From positions 375,366-439,365 of the forward strand of contig NZ_BMNC01000001.1 of the NCBI RefSeq assembly GCF_014646255.1: 64,000 bases of DNA, given 5' to 3'. Shown here in pieces: positions 7,582-15,026 of the stretch. The notes below the pieces were generated by a model. The model did not search any database and had not been told where the DNA came from. It saw only the letters and a list, made by a program, of their open reading frames with translations. A program made the translations under genes and the position numbers. Position 1 is the first letter of the stretch. The number at the start of each line of letters is the position of its first letter. Origin of the DNA: Lentzea pudingi. Its GTDB lineage: Bacteria; Actinomycetota; Actinomycetes; Mycobacteriales; Pseudonocardiaceae.

Positions 7582-9092
7582 GGTGCCTGCAATCCTGGGT
7601 TGTCCGACTCGACGACGTAGCTGCCGACGGTCTTGACCGGGTAGTCGCGGACGGTGACCTTGTCGACGGCGCGGTAGTCGACGCGCATCTCGGTGGCGGT
7701 GGTCTGGGTCTTCACGTAGCCGCGCAGGTTCTTGAAGTACTTCACGTGCGGGTTCAGCGTCGGGTTGAGGCTGTTGTCGGCCGCGTTGCCGTCACCGCCG
7801 GACGTGACGGAGGTGGTGACGAGCTCGGTGCCGATGATCCGGTTCTGGGTGCTGTAGTTCTGCATGATGTTCGCGCCCCAGCTGCGGTGCACGTCGCCGG
7901 TGAGCACCACGGTTCCCTTGTTGCCGTTGGTGTCCCAGGCGTTCTGGATGCGCGTGCGGTTGGCCGTGTAGCCATCCCACGCGTCCATGCTCTTGGAGCC
8001 GTCGGCGGCGGCGAGGCGCTGGGCGAAGAACACCTGCTGGCCCAGGAAGTCCCACGTGCCGAGCTTCTGCCTGAGCCCGTCGATCAGCCACGTCTCCTGC
8101 GACGTGCCGGTGAGCGTGCGGGCCGGGTCGTCGGCGGCCGGGCAGACCTTCGTGCCGTCGCCGCACGCCTGGTCGTTGCGGTACTGGCGGGTGTCGAGCA
8201 TGTGGAACGTGGCGAGGCTGCCCCAGCGGACCCTGCGGTGCAGCAGCATGTTCGCCGCTGTCGGCGCCTGGGCGGAGCGCAGCGGCATGTGCTCGTAGTA
8301 GGCCTTGTACGCGGCCGCGCGGCGTGCGGTGAAGTCACCGGCCGGGCTGCTGTCGTTGCGGACCAGGTTGGCGTAGTTGTTCTCGACCTCGTGGTCGTCC
8401 CAGACGACGAGCCAGGGCGCGGCGGCGTGCGCGGCCTGCAGGTCCGGGTCGGTCTTGTACTGGGCGTGGCGGACGCGGTAGTTCGCGAGCGTGCTGATCT
8501 CGCCGGCGGGCGCGAACTTGCGGACCTTCGTGGTGGTGGCGGCGCCTTCGTAGATGTAGTCGCCGAGGTGCAGGATCAGGTCGGGGTGCTCCTCGGCCAT
8601 CCGGCGGTAGGCCGTGAAGTAGCCCTCCTCGTAGTGCGAGCACGAGGCGAAGAGCATGGTCAGCGCGGGCTGCGTGCCCACGGCCGGTGCGGTCAGCGCG
8701 CGGCCCACGGGGGAGAGGTGGCCGCCGGTGCGGAAGCGGTACCAGTACTCGCGTCCCGGCTCCAGGCCGGTGAGGGTCACGTGGACGGCATGACCGCCCG
8801 CCTGGGTGGTGGTGAACGTGCCGGTGCGGGCGATGGCGGTGAAGTGCTCGTCGGTGGCGACCTGCCAGTCGACGGCGGTGTTGGTGTTGGGCATCCCGCC
8901 GAGACCGTCGGCGTTCAGCGGGCTGGGGGCGAGGCGGGTCCAGATCACGAACCCGTCGGCCGCCGGTTCGCCGGACGCGACTCCCAGCGTGAACGGGTAG
9001 CCGATGGCGTTGGCCAGGGCGGGGAGCAGGACCCCGGCGCTCGCTCCCGCGAGGCCGCCCACGATGAAGGTGCGTCTCCGTAACGTGGTCAT
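7578..9092 (-). CDS. phoD: PhoD-family alkaline phosphatase/phosphodiesterase, Tat-exported
   Basis: The 504-residue protein has a twin-arginine signal (TLRRRTFIVGGLAGASAG), the PhoD N-terminal beta domain (FTLGVASGEPAADGFVIWTRL) and the metallophosphatase core (FASCSHYEEGYF, LILHLGDYIYEG, WDDHEVENNY, VLTGDVHRSW), which supplies the metal ligands. PhoD enzymes release phosphate from mono- and diesters outside the cell. It lies 10 nt behind a small FAD protein gene and overlaps the next secreted-protein gene. No PHO box is obvious. Confidence 0.93.
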   Translation of the reverse strand: MTTLRRRTFIVGGLAGASAGVLLPALANAIGYPFTLGVASGEPAADGFVIWTRLAPSPLNADGLGGMPNTNTAVDWQVATDEHFTAIARTGTFTTTQAGGHAVHVTLTGLEPGREYWYRFRTGGHLSPVGRALTAPAVGTQPALTMLFASCSHYEEGYFTAYRRMAEEHPDLILHLGDYIYEGAATTTKVRKFAPAGEISTLANYRVRHAQYKTDPDLQAAHAAAPWLVVWDDHEVENNYANLVRNDSSPAGDFTARRAAAYKAYYEHMPLRSAQAPTAANMLLHRRVRWGSLATFHMLDTRQYRNDQACGDGTKVCPAADDPARTLTGTSQETWLIDGLRQKLGTWDFLGQQVFFAQRLAAADGSKSMDAWDGYTANRTRIQNAWDTNGNKGTVVLTGDVHRSWGANIMQNYSTQNRIIGTELVTTSVTSGGDGNAADNSLNPTLNPHVKYFKNLRGYVKTQTTATEMRVDYRAVDKVTVRDYPVKTVGSYVVESDNPGLQAP

Positions 9093-9102
9093 GACCGGAG
9101 AC

Positions 9103-9636
9103 TTACCGAACGCGGGTAAAGGCCCGCCTAATTGCGTGTGGCTTCAAAGTGGTTTCCCACCAAGCGAATGCGGCGTAGTCGTCGCGGTGGATGTCGAACG
9201 CGTCGGCGAGCAGCTCGGCGGCGCACAGCGGCAGGCCGGTGTCGCGGACGGCGCGGTAGAGCAGGGCCACGTGGTCGCGGGACCAGGTCTCCAGGCACAG
9301 GCCCGGTAATCGCTCGGCCTCGCAGCACGGATGGGCGCACACGACGATGTCGAACCACTCGTCGTCGTGGTCGTTGAACTCGACCGTGACGCCGAACCGG
9401 TCGGGGTGCAGCGCGGTGACCTTGCTGTGGCGGGTCTCGTAGTGCAGGTCGTGGGGGAGCGCGGCGAGCCTGGCGGCGGCGTGGCGGTCCGGGCCGGTGA
9501 TCGGGACGGGCTCGCGCGGGACGCCGTGGTCGAGCACCACCACGTCCCACCTGCTGCGGGCGAGCCTGAGCGCGGTGGCGAGGCCGGAGATCCCGGCGCC
9601 GACGACGAGCGCTGTCCCCGTGAACGCTGTGGCCAT
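9103..9636 (-). CDS. Miniature FAD/NAD(P)-binding protein, possibly decayed monooxygenase
   Basis: The 177 residues start like a group A flavin monooxygenase (LVVGAGISGLATALRLARSRWDVVVLD as the dinucleotide fold), jump after about 25 residues to FGVTVEFNDHDDEWFDIVV, which resembles the strand before the second FAD motif, then end in a region I cannot match. Family members have about 370-400 residues, so the middle and the substrate domain are missing. No internal stop is seen. It may be a degenerate paralogue or a minimal protein. It leads the phoD operon and faces a MarR gene. Confidence 0.6.
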   Translation of the reverse strand: MATAFTGTALVVGAGISGLATALRLARSRWDVVVLDHGVPREPVPITGPDRHAAARLAALPHDLHYETRHSKVTALHPDRFGVTVEFNDHDDEWFDIVVCAHPCCEAERLPGLCLETWSRDHVALLYRAVRDTGLPLCAAELLADAFDIHRDDYAAFAWWETTLKPHAIRRAFTRVR

Positions 9637-9674
9637 GACCCGCCCCTTCCCCCTAGGATCGAGGCTAGCGAATG

Positions 9675-9690
9675 TTCAGAAATTTCTGAA
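9675..9690. promoter_or_regulatory. Perfect 16-bp palindrome, probable MarR operator
   Basis: TTCAGAAATTTCTGAA is its own reverse complement and is unusually AT-rich here. It sits between the FAD mini-protein gene (start 9636) and the divergent MarR gene (start 9703), where an autoregulatory MarR dimer would bind. Confidence 0.8.
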
Positions 9691-9702
9691 GACAGGACGA
9701 CT

Positions 9703-10173
9703 GTGACGGGCGAGACAGACCGCAGGGAGGCCGCCGAGCACCTGGCGCTCACGCTGGTCGGCGCCGGGATGCAGCGGATGGGAGCGCGGGCTCTCGCGGC
9801 GTTCCTGTTCTCCGAGAAGGAGACGCTGACCGCGGGGGACCTGGCTCAGGAGCTGGGCGTGAGCGCGGGATCGGTGTCCGGTGCGGTCCGGATGGTCGCG
9901 CAGATGGGCCTGATCGAGCGGATCCACGTCGCCGGTAGCCGCCGTGAGCACTTCCGGATGCGCGACAACGCCTGGACGACGCTCTACTCGCGGCAGCACT
10001 CGGTGGTCGACGAGGTGCTCCGCGCCGTGGAGAACGGGGTCGGCGCGGTCGGGCCCGGCCGTGCGCACGACCGGCTGGAGTACATGCGCGACTTCTACAC
10101 GTTCCTGCTCAACGAGGCGCCGATGCTGGTGGAGCGCTTCGAGCGGCAGCGTCGTGGAGAACCCCGTTCATGA
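9703..10173 (+). CDS. MarR/GbsR-type transcriptional regulator
   Basis: The 156-residue protein has a winged helix with AGDLAQELGVSAGSVSGAVRMVAQMGLIERI as recognition segment and the wing VAGSRREHFRM, followed by a C-terminal dimerisation helix. This is the GbsR-like MarR arrangement. GTG 9703 is chosen because it follows AGGA and lies just downstream of the palindrome; the frame stays open further upstream without a site. The 3' end overlaps the convergent tetR gene by 65 nt. Targets are probably itself and the divergent operon. Confidence 0.85.
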   Translation: MTGETDRREAAEHLALTLVGAGMQRMGARALAAFLFSEKETLTAGDLAQELGVSAGSVSGAVRMVAQMGLIERIHVAGSRREHFRMRDNAWTTLYSRQHSVVDEVLRAVENGVGAVGPGRAHDRLEYMRDFYTFLLNEAPMLVERFERQRRGEPRS

Positions 10174-10660
10174 TCAGGTCCAGCATCCTGCGAGCCTGAT
10201 CCGGGTCGCCGTTCTGGGCGACGCCGATCAGCAGTGCCATCAGGTCCATGGGCTCGGTCCTCGCGTTCAGCGGGGTGAGCAGGGACTGGACGGCCTCGGT
10301 CATCTTCGCGCGGCTGTGTTCGAACGGGTTGATGCCCAGCGCGATCACGGCCTGCAGCGCTTCCTTGAGGTCGCGTTTCGTCGCGGCGTAGGCGATGAAG
10401 CGGTCCATCCACTCCCGCAGCGCCGCCTCGGGTTCATGGGTCTCCAGCAGTTCGGGCGCCGCGTCGCAGAGCTTCTCCAGCTCCGTGCGGTAGACCGCCT
10501 CGATCAACGCCTCGCGGGTGGGGAAGTGGCGGTAGAGCGTGCCGATGCCGACGCCCGCCTTCTTGGCGATGGCGCCGAGCGTCACGTCCTTCTCGTGGGT
10601 GAACGCGTCGAGCGCCACCTCGATCAGCAGCCCTCGGTTCCGGACCGCGTCTGCGCGCAC
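10109..10660 (-). CDS. TetR family transcriptional regulator
   Basis: The 183-residue protein has the TetR HTH (VTLGAIAKKAGVGIGTLYRHFPTREALIEAVY) and an all-helical C-terminal ligand/dimer domain. GTG 10660 is preferred because AGGAG lies 7 nt upstream; a TTG at 10693 would add eleven residues but overlaps the first operator. It faces the two SDR genes across two palindromes that it most likely represses through. The inducer is unknown. Confidence 0.88.
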   Translation of the reverse strand: MRADAVRNRGLLIEVALDAFTHEKDVTLGAIAKKAGVGIGTLYRHFPTREALIEAVYRTELEKLCDAAPELLETHEPEAALREWMDRFIAYAATKRDLKEALQAVIALGINPFEHSRAKMTEAVQSLLTPLNARTEPMDLMALLIGVAQNGDPDQARRMLDLIMNGVLHDAAARSAPPASAPR

Positions 10661-10691
10661 TGCACCACTCCTATGGGGGACGTCACTTGCC

Positions 10692-10711
10692 AACCGGAGG
10701 CTCCTCCGCTT
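10692..10711. promoter_or_regulatory. TetR operator copy 1
   Basis: AACCGGAGGCTCCTCCGCTT is an imperfect palindrome with core CGGAG-N4-CTCCG. Together with copy 2 it occupies the divergent tetR/SDR promoter region. The two copies are 33 bp apart, about three helical turns. Confidence 0.75.
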
Positions 10712-10724
10712 ACGGTGGAACCCG

Positions 10725-10744
10725 AACCGGAGGCACCTCCGTTT
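10725..10744. promoter_or_regulatory. TetR operator copy 2
   Basis: AACCGGAGGCACCTCCGTTT differs from copy 1 at two positions and is the better palindrome. It lies 30 nt before the SDR start and so would block its promoter. Confidence 0.78.
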
Positions 10745-10773
10745 CAGTGTATGACACAGGTTGGGGAAATCTG

Positions 10774-11718
10774 ATGAGCGAGCGCATCACCACCCCGTTC
10801 GGGTTCGGGAGCACGGCTCTCGAGGTCGTCGAGGGCGTCGACCTCTCCGGCCGCCGCGCCGTGGTCACCGGTGGGGCGTCGGGCATCGGCGTCGAGACCG
10901 TGCGGGCGCTGGCCGCCGCGGGCGCCGAGGTCACCATCGCGGCGCGCGACGTCGAGGCGGGCCGCCGGGTCGCCGCCGACGTGTCCGCCACCACGGGCAG
11001 CTCCGCCGTCTCGGTCGCTCCGCTGGAGCTGACCTCGCAGGAGTCGGTCAAGGCCTTCGCCGCGGCGTGGGACGGGCCGCTGCACCTACTGATCAACAAC
11101 GCGGGTGTGATGGCGCCCCCGCTGACGCGCACGCCGGAGGGCTGGGAGCTCCAGTTCGCCACGAACCACTTCGGCCACTTCACGCTGACGCTGGGCCTGT
11201 TCGGCGCGCTGCGCGCCGAGGGAGCCCGCGTCGTGAACGTCAGCTCCGCGGGCCACCTCTCGAGCCCTGTGGTGTTCGACGACATCCACTACGAGCGCCG
11301 CGAGTACGACCGCTGGCAGGCCTACGGCCAGTCCAAGACGGCGAACATCCTGTTCGGCGTCGAGGCCGGTGCGCGGTGGGCTGGTGAAGGCGTCACCATG
11401 AACGCGCTGATGCCGGGCGGCATCCTGACGGCGCTGCAGCGCCACATCACGCCGGACGAGCTGGAGGAGCGCAGGCGGCTGCGCGGCGGCTCGAACCCGT
11501 TGCGGCTCAAGACACCGGAGCAGGGCGCGGCCACCACGCTGGTGCTCGCCGTGTCCCCGTTGGTGGAGGGCCGTTCGGGCCTCTACTTCGAAGACTGCGA
11601 AGAGGCCCTCCCGCACACCGAGGGCATGAGCAACGGCCTGGCCGCCTACGCCGCCGATCCAGAAGCCGCAGCACAGCTGTGGAAGGTTTCCGAGGAAACG
11701 TTGAAGGTGCAGGCATGA
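10774..11718 (+). CDS. SDR family oxidoreductase, copy 1
   Basis: The 314-residue protein is a retinol-dehydrogenase-like SDR: NAD(P) motif TGGASGIG, NNAG, Ser in VNVSSAGH and catalytic YGQSK. ATG 10774 follows GGGGA by about 6-7 nt and places the glycine motif near residue 30, normal for this subgroup. The next gene is its tandem duplicate, starting inside its stop codon. It is probably derepressed when the TetR ligand binds. The substrate (alcohol or ketone) is unknown. Confidence 0.93.
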   Translation: MSERITTPFGFGSTALEVVEGVDLSGRRAVVTGGASGIGVETVRALAAAGAEVTIAARDVEAGRRVAADVSATTGSSAVSVAPLELTSQESVKAFAAAWDGPLHLLINNAGVMAPPLTRTPEGWELQFATNHFGHFTLTLGLFGALRAEGARVVNVSSAGHLSSPVVFDDIHYERREYDRWQAYGQSKTANILFGVEAGARWAGEGVTMNALMPGGILTALQRHITPDELEERRRLRGGSNPLRLKTPEQGAATTLVLAVSPLVEGRSGLYFEDCEEALPHTEGMSNGLAAYAADPEAAAQLWKVSEETLKVQA

Positions 11719-12659
11719 TCACCACAGGATTCGGCTTCGACACCACGGCTCTCGACGTGGTCGAGGGCCTCGACCTCTCCGGCCGCCGAGCCGTCGTCAC
11801 GGGCGGCGCCTCGGGCATCGGCGTGGAAACCGTCCGAGCCCTCGCCACCGCCGGCGCGGAGGTGACGATCGCGGCCCGTGACCTCGACGCGGCCCAGCGA
11901 GTGGCGGCCTCCCTGTCCAGGTCCACCGGCAACAGCACCATCTCGGTCGCCCGCCTCGACCTGGCCTCGCCGGCGTCGGTGAAGGCCTTCGCCCGCACCT
12001 GGGACGGCCCGCTGCACCTGCTCGTCAACAACGCGGGCGTCATGGCCACCCCGCTGACGCGCACGCCGGAGGGCTGGGAGCTCCAGTTCGCCACGAACCA
12101 CCTGGGCCACTTCGCGTTGACCCTGGGCCTGTTCAACTCCCTGCGCGCCGAGGGCGCCCGCGTGGTGAACGTCAGCTCCTCGGCGCACCTGATGAGCGAC
12201 GTCGTCTTCGACGACATCCACTACGAGCGTCGCTCGTACGACCGCTGGCAGGCCTACGGCCAGTCCAAGACGGCGAACATCTTGTTCGGTGTCGAGGCCG
12301 GGGTGCGGTGGGGTGGTGAGGGCATCACGATGAACGCGTTGATGCCGGGCAGCATCGCTACCAATCTTCAGCGGCATCTGAGTTCGGAGGAGTTGCAGGA
12401 GCGCATCCGGCTCAGTGGTGCTGCTGATGTTCGGCGGGTGAAGAGTGTGGAGCAGGGGGCTGCGACCACTCTCGTGGTGGCCACGTCGCCGTTGTTGGAC
12501 GGGGTTTCGGGGCGGTACTTCGAGGACTGTGTTGAGGCTGCGCCGGTTGTGGGTGGTAGCCACATGCGGGGTGTCGCGCCTTATGCGCAGGATTCCGGGG
12601 CGGCGGCTCGGCTTTGGGAGGTTTCCGAGGAGACGCTTTGGGGGCGTTGGGCGGCCTGA
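11715..12659 (+). CDS. SDR family oxidoreductase, copy 2 (tandem duplicate)
   Basis: This protein is also 314 residues and collinear with copy 1 over its whole length, with the same TGGASGIG, NNAGVMA, VNVSSSAH and YGQSKTANILFGVEAG segments; long nucleotide stretches are identical. ATG 11715 overlaps the stop of copy 1 (ATGA). Differences concentrate in the substrate-loop region after the YxxxK motif and at the C-terminus, so the copies may differ in substrate. The last 150 codons use G/T third positions more than copy 1. Confidence 0.93.
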   Translation: MITTGFGFDTTALDVVEGLDLSGRRAVVTGGASGIGVETVRALATAGAEVTIAARDLDAAQRVAASLSRSTGNSTISVARLDLASPASVKAFARTWDGPLHLLVNNAGVMATPLTRTPEGWELQFATNHLGHFALTLGLFNSLRAEGARVVNVSSSAHLMSDVVFDDIHYERRSYDRWQAYGQSKTANILFGVEAGVRWGGEGITMNALMPGSIATNLQRHLSSEELQERIRLSGAADVRRVKSVEQGAATTLVVATSPLLDGVSGRYFEDCVEAAPVVGGSHMRGVAPYAQDSGAAARLWEVSEETLWGRWAA

Positions 12660-12769
12660 GCGGGTCGGCTTTTGGTGGCTGGTGAAGGTTCCAGCGGGGT
12701 TGGTCGCGTTTGTGGGGCACGGTTGCCTTGCGAGGGTGCTTGCGCGGGTCATGACGGATCAAGGGCTAG
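12660..12769. other. Non-coding start of an 848-bp gap
   Basis: No start with a ribosome-binding site and no recognisable protein is seen between the SDR stop and the nested repeat, nor between 12895 and 13287. The latter stretch holds short C-rich motifs and a CCCTCCC/GGGAGGG hairpin at 13227-13249 without a T-run. The open frames here look like by-products of GC bias. Confidence 0.6.
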
Positions 12770-12894
12770 CGATTGGGGCTTGACCTTGAGCCTCTGGCGG
12801 GATGCGTAGACGGCCGGAAAAAGGCCGGGCTGAAAAGCGCCCGGCCGTGCCCGTGAGGGTGGCATCCCGCCCCCTCAAGGTAAAGCCCCAATCG
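12770..12894. repeat. 125-bp nested inverted-repeat element, structured RNA or palindromic repeat
   Basis: The outer arms 12770-12790 and 12874-12894 pair at 20 of 21 positions. Inside are perfect arms GGCGGGATGC (12796-12805)/GCATCCCGCC (12862-12871) and ACGGCCGG (12810-12817)/CCGGCCGT (12841-12848). The apex can also fold into two alternative hairpins, CGGCC-N7-GGCCG and GGCCGGGC-N8-GCCCGGCC, with A-rich loops. Read on the minus strand, the second is followed by TTTTT, like an intrinsic terminator. Candidates are a dispersed palindromic repeat, a MITE-like element or a structured non-coding RNA. Confidence 0.8.
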
Positions 12895-13287
12895 CCATGT
12901 GAGGCGCCCACCGGAACCAAGGTGCACGAGGTTCACACGGCTCGCTGCGCATCGCCACGCCAGGTGCCGTAGGTGGTCGCCTTTACATTGGTGGCCTTCC
13001 GGTTGGCACCGCGCGGGTCGCTTGCGGTGGCTGGTTCCTGCTCCAGCGAAGGGGTCGGGCTGCGTGCTGATGGTCGAGTTCCAGCGTGGTCCCGCCGCGC
13101 TGGCTTGGGGCAGCCACCCAGTGCCACCCGCTAGGCCAGAGCAGCCCCGCTCCGCTGGAGCCGCTCAGGCCGACCCCGCTCCGCCTCGCCTCGGCGAGCC
13201 CGCCTCGCCCGCATGGCCTCCCCGGTCCCTCCCCTGCGCTCCGGGAGGGGCCGACCGTTTAGCTGCGCGCCTCGGCTGCGCGCCTCA

Positions 13288-13422
13288 CGCCGCCGCCTCC
13301 CGCCCGCCGCCTCCCGCCCGCCGCCTGCTTCTCGCCTGCCCGCGCCTCGCCTGCCCGCTTCCCGCCCGCCCGCTTCCCGCCCGCCGCCTGCCGCCTCCCG
13401 CCGCCCCCCGCCTTCTGCCCCC
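13288..13422 (+). repeat. 135-nt adenine-free C-rich low-complexity tract
   Basis: No A occurs on the plus strand over 135 nt. The sequence is made of shuffled CCCGCC, GCCTCCCGC and TTCCCGCCCGCC units, including a 14-bp GCCGCCTCCCGCCC tandem pair near its start. It ends about 20 nt before the chitinase regulatory site. It looks like slippage-generated simple sequence. Confidence 0.8.
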
Positions 13423-13442
13423 ATCCACCCGGCCCGGCCCGT

Positions 13443-13458
13443 AGAGGTCTGGACCATT
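13443..13458. promoter_or_regulatory. DasR-like dre site upstream of chitinase gene
   Basis: AGAGGTCTGGACCATT matches 13 of 16 positions of the dre consensus ASTGGTCTAGACCAST as I recall it, including the GGTCT/GACC halves. It lies 50 nt before the chitinase start, the usual place for DasR control by N-acetylglucosamine. DasR itself is not in the window. Confidence 0.65.
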
Positions 13459-13507
13459 TCGTGCTTCAATGACAGTGGGTCGCCGCCTGTAAGCGAAAGG
13501 TGAGCGA

Positions 13508-14551
13508 ATGTCTGCCCGCTCGTTCCCGAGGGCACTGACAGCCCTGCTTCTGCTCATGAGCACCCTGCTCATCCCGTCCACCGCCCAGGCGGCCGACACG
13601 TGCGCGCTCAAGTCCCGGCCCGCGGGCAAGGTTCTGCACGGGTACTGGGAGAACTGGGACGGCGCGTCCAACGGGGTTCATCCGCCGTTCGGCTGGACGC
13701 CGATTACCGACGCCCGCATCAAGCAGCACGGCTACAACGTCATCAACGCGGCGTTTCCCGTGATCCGGTCCGACGGGACCGTGTTGTGGGAGGACGGCAT
13801 GGATGTCGGGGTGAAGGTTGCCACGCCTGCCGAGATGTGTGCGGCGAAGGCCGCCGGGGCCACGATTTTGTTGTCGATCGGGGGTGCTGCGGCGGGGATC
13901 GACCTGAGTTCTGCCGCGGTGGCCGACCGGTTCGTGGCCACGGTGGTGCCGATTCTCAAGAAGTACAACTTCGACGGGATCGACATCGACATCGAGACCG
14001 GGCTGGTCGGCAGTGGCAACATCAACCAGTTGTCGGCTTCGCAGGCGAACCTCGTGCGCATCATCGACGGGGTGCTGGCGGCGATGCCGGCCGGGTTCGG
14101 GCTCACCATGGCGCCGGAGACCGCGTACGTGACTGGCGGCAGTGTTGCTTACGGGTCCATCTGGGGTGCGTATCTGCCGATCATCAAGAAGTACGCGGAC
14201 AACGGGCGTCTGTGGTGGCTGAACATGCAGTACTACAACGGGTCCATGTACGGGTGTTCCGGTGACAGCTACTCGGCTGGGACGGTGCAGGGGTTCGTGG
14301 CGCAGACGCAGTGCCTGAACAAGGGGCTGGTCGTGCAGGGCACCACGATCAACGTGCCCTACGACAAGCAGGTTCCCGGGTTGCCCGCGCAACCCGGGGC
14401 CGGTGGTGGCTACATGAACCCCACGCTGGTGGGGCAGGCGTGGAACAGTTTCGGTGGGCAGCTCAAGGGGCTCATGACCTGGTCCATCAACTGGGACGGG
14501 TCGAAGAACTGGACCTTCGGCGACAAGGTGAAGTCGTTGCAGGGGCGCTAG
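13508..14551 (+). CDS. Secreted GH18 chitinase
   Basis: The 347-residue protein has a signal peptide ending near AQA-A29, then a single GH18 TIM barrel. It shows SxGG as LLSIGG (121-126) and the catalytic DxxDxDxE as DGIDIDIE (156-163, Glu163 the acid), plus the substrate-binding MQYYNG. There is no carbohydrate-binding module. It should hydrolyse beta-1,4-GlcNAc polymers outside the cell. AAAGGTGAG precedes ATG 13508. A DasR-like site upstream suggests induction by chitin breakdown products. The stop overlaps the convergent SnoaL-like gene. Confidence 0.95.
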   Translation: MSARSFPRALTALLLLMSTLLIPSTAQAADTCALKSRPAGKVLHGYWENWDGASNGVHPPFGWTPITDARIKQHGYNVINAAFPVIRSDGTVLWEDGMDVGVKVATPAEMCAAKAAGATILLSIGGAAAGIDLSSAAVADRFVATVVPILKKYNFDGIDIDIETGLVGSGNINQLSASQANLVRIIDGVLAAMPAGFGLTMAPETAYVTGGSVAYGSIWGAYLPIIKKYADNGRLWWLNMQYYNGSMYGCSGDSYSAGTVQGFVAQTQCLNKGLVVQGTTINVPYDKQVPGLPAQPGAGGGYMNPTLVGQAWNSFGGQLKGLMTWSINWDGSKNWTFGDKVKSLQGR

Positions 14552-14934
14552 AGGACGATGGTGTTCTGGCCGGCGGCGATGCGCCAGGCGCCGTCCTCTT
14601 TGGACACGATGTAGAGCGGCGAGCCCTCGTTCTGGTCGGTGATCACCGTGCCGTCGGGGCGGACCGGGCGCTGGCGGATCTTGACGGCCGCCACGTCGGG
14701 ACGGATGAAGAGGACGTGGGCCACCTCGTAGGTGGCGGTCGCCTCCTTCGTCGCGCCGGGCAGGACCTGGCGGGTGAAGGAGGCGATCTCGTCTCGGCCG
14801 GTGAGGCGCTTGCCGTGGGCTGTCGTCCAGATCGCGTCGGGGCGGAAGAGGTCGATGAACTCCTCGGCCAGCTCGTTCTGCTGGGAGTGCTGGACGGTGG
14901 CTACCAGGTTCCCGATTTCGGAGAGATCGCTCAT
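14548..14934 (-). CDS. SgcJ/EcaC-family SnoaL-like protein (NTF2 fold)
   Basis: The 128-residue protein matches the SgcJ/EcaC, DUF4440-type NTF2-like family: NELAEEFIDLFRPDAIWTT, RLTGRDEIASFTRQVLPG, VRPDGTVITDQNEGSPLYIV and ending DGAWRIAAGQNT. These are small ligand-binding or isomerase-like proteins with no fixed reaction. ATG 14934 is preferred because a MerR-type promoter puts transcription start at or next to it (leaderless). An in-frame TTG at 14940 with GGAGGT 9 nt upstream is the alternative. No merR gene is adjacent. Confidence 0.85.
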   Translation of the reverse strand: MSDLSEIGNLVATVQHSQQNELAEEFIDLFRPDAIWTTAHGKRLTGRDEIASFTRQVLPGATKEATATYEVAHVLFIRPDVAAVKIRQRPVRPDGTVITDQNEGSPLYIVSKEDGAWRIAAGQNTIVL

Positions 14935-14941
14935 GTGCAAG

Positions 14942-14972
14942 ATCGTCTTACCTCCACCATGGTAGAGGTCAA
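14942..14972 (-). promoter_or_regulatory. Orphan MerR-type promoter, 19-bp spacer
   Basis: On the minus strand: -35 TTGACC (14972-14967), 19-nt spacer, -10 GACGAT (14947-14942), then 7 nt to the ATG. The spacer region carries the dyad ACCTCTACCATGGTGGAGGT (14969-14950), symmetric except for one pair. This matches MerR/SoxR-type operators, but the regulator is not next door; merR genes in the window are at 4961 and 31234. Confidence 0.7.
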
Positions 14973-15026
14973 GTCCGGCCGCGCGCGGCGTTGTGGAGGC
15001 GGTGCGCGCGGCCGGATCCCTGCGGG

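Noticed and set aside
7545..9083. 512-codon open frame on the plus strand opposite phoD
   Set aside because: It is the antisense reading of a strongly supported PhoD gene; low-complexity Val/Ala/Arg/His composition, no ribosome-binding site and no domain.
12899..13444. 181-codon Pro/Arg/Ala-rich frame in the 12.7-13.5 kb gap
   Set aside because: Composition follows the C-rich tract and there is no homology or start signal.
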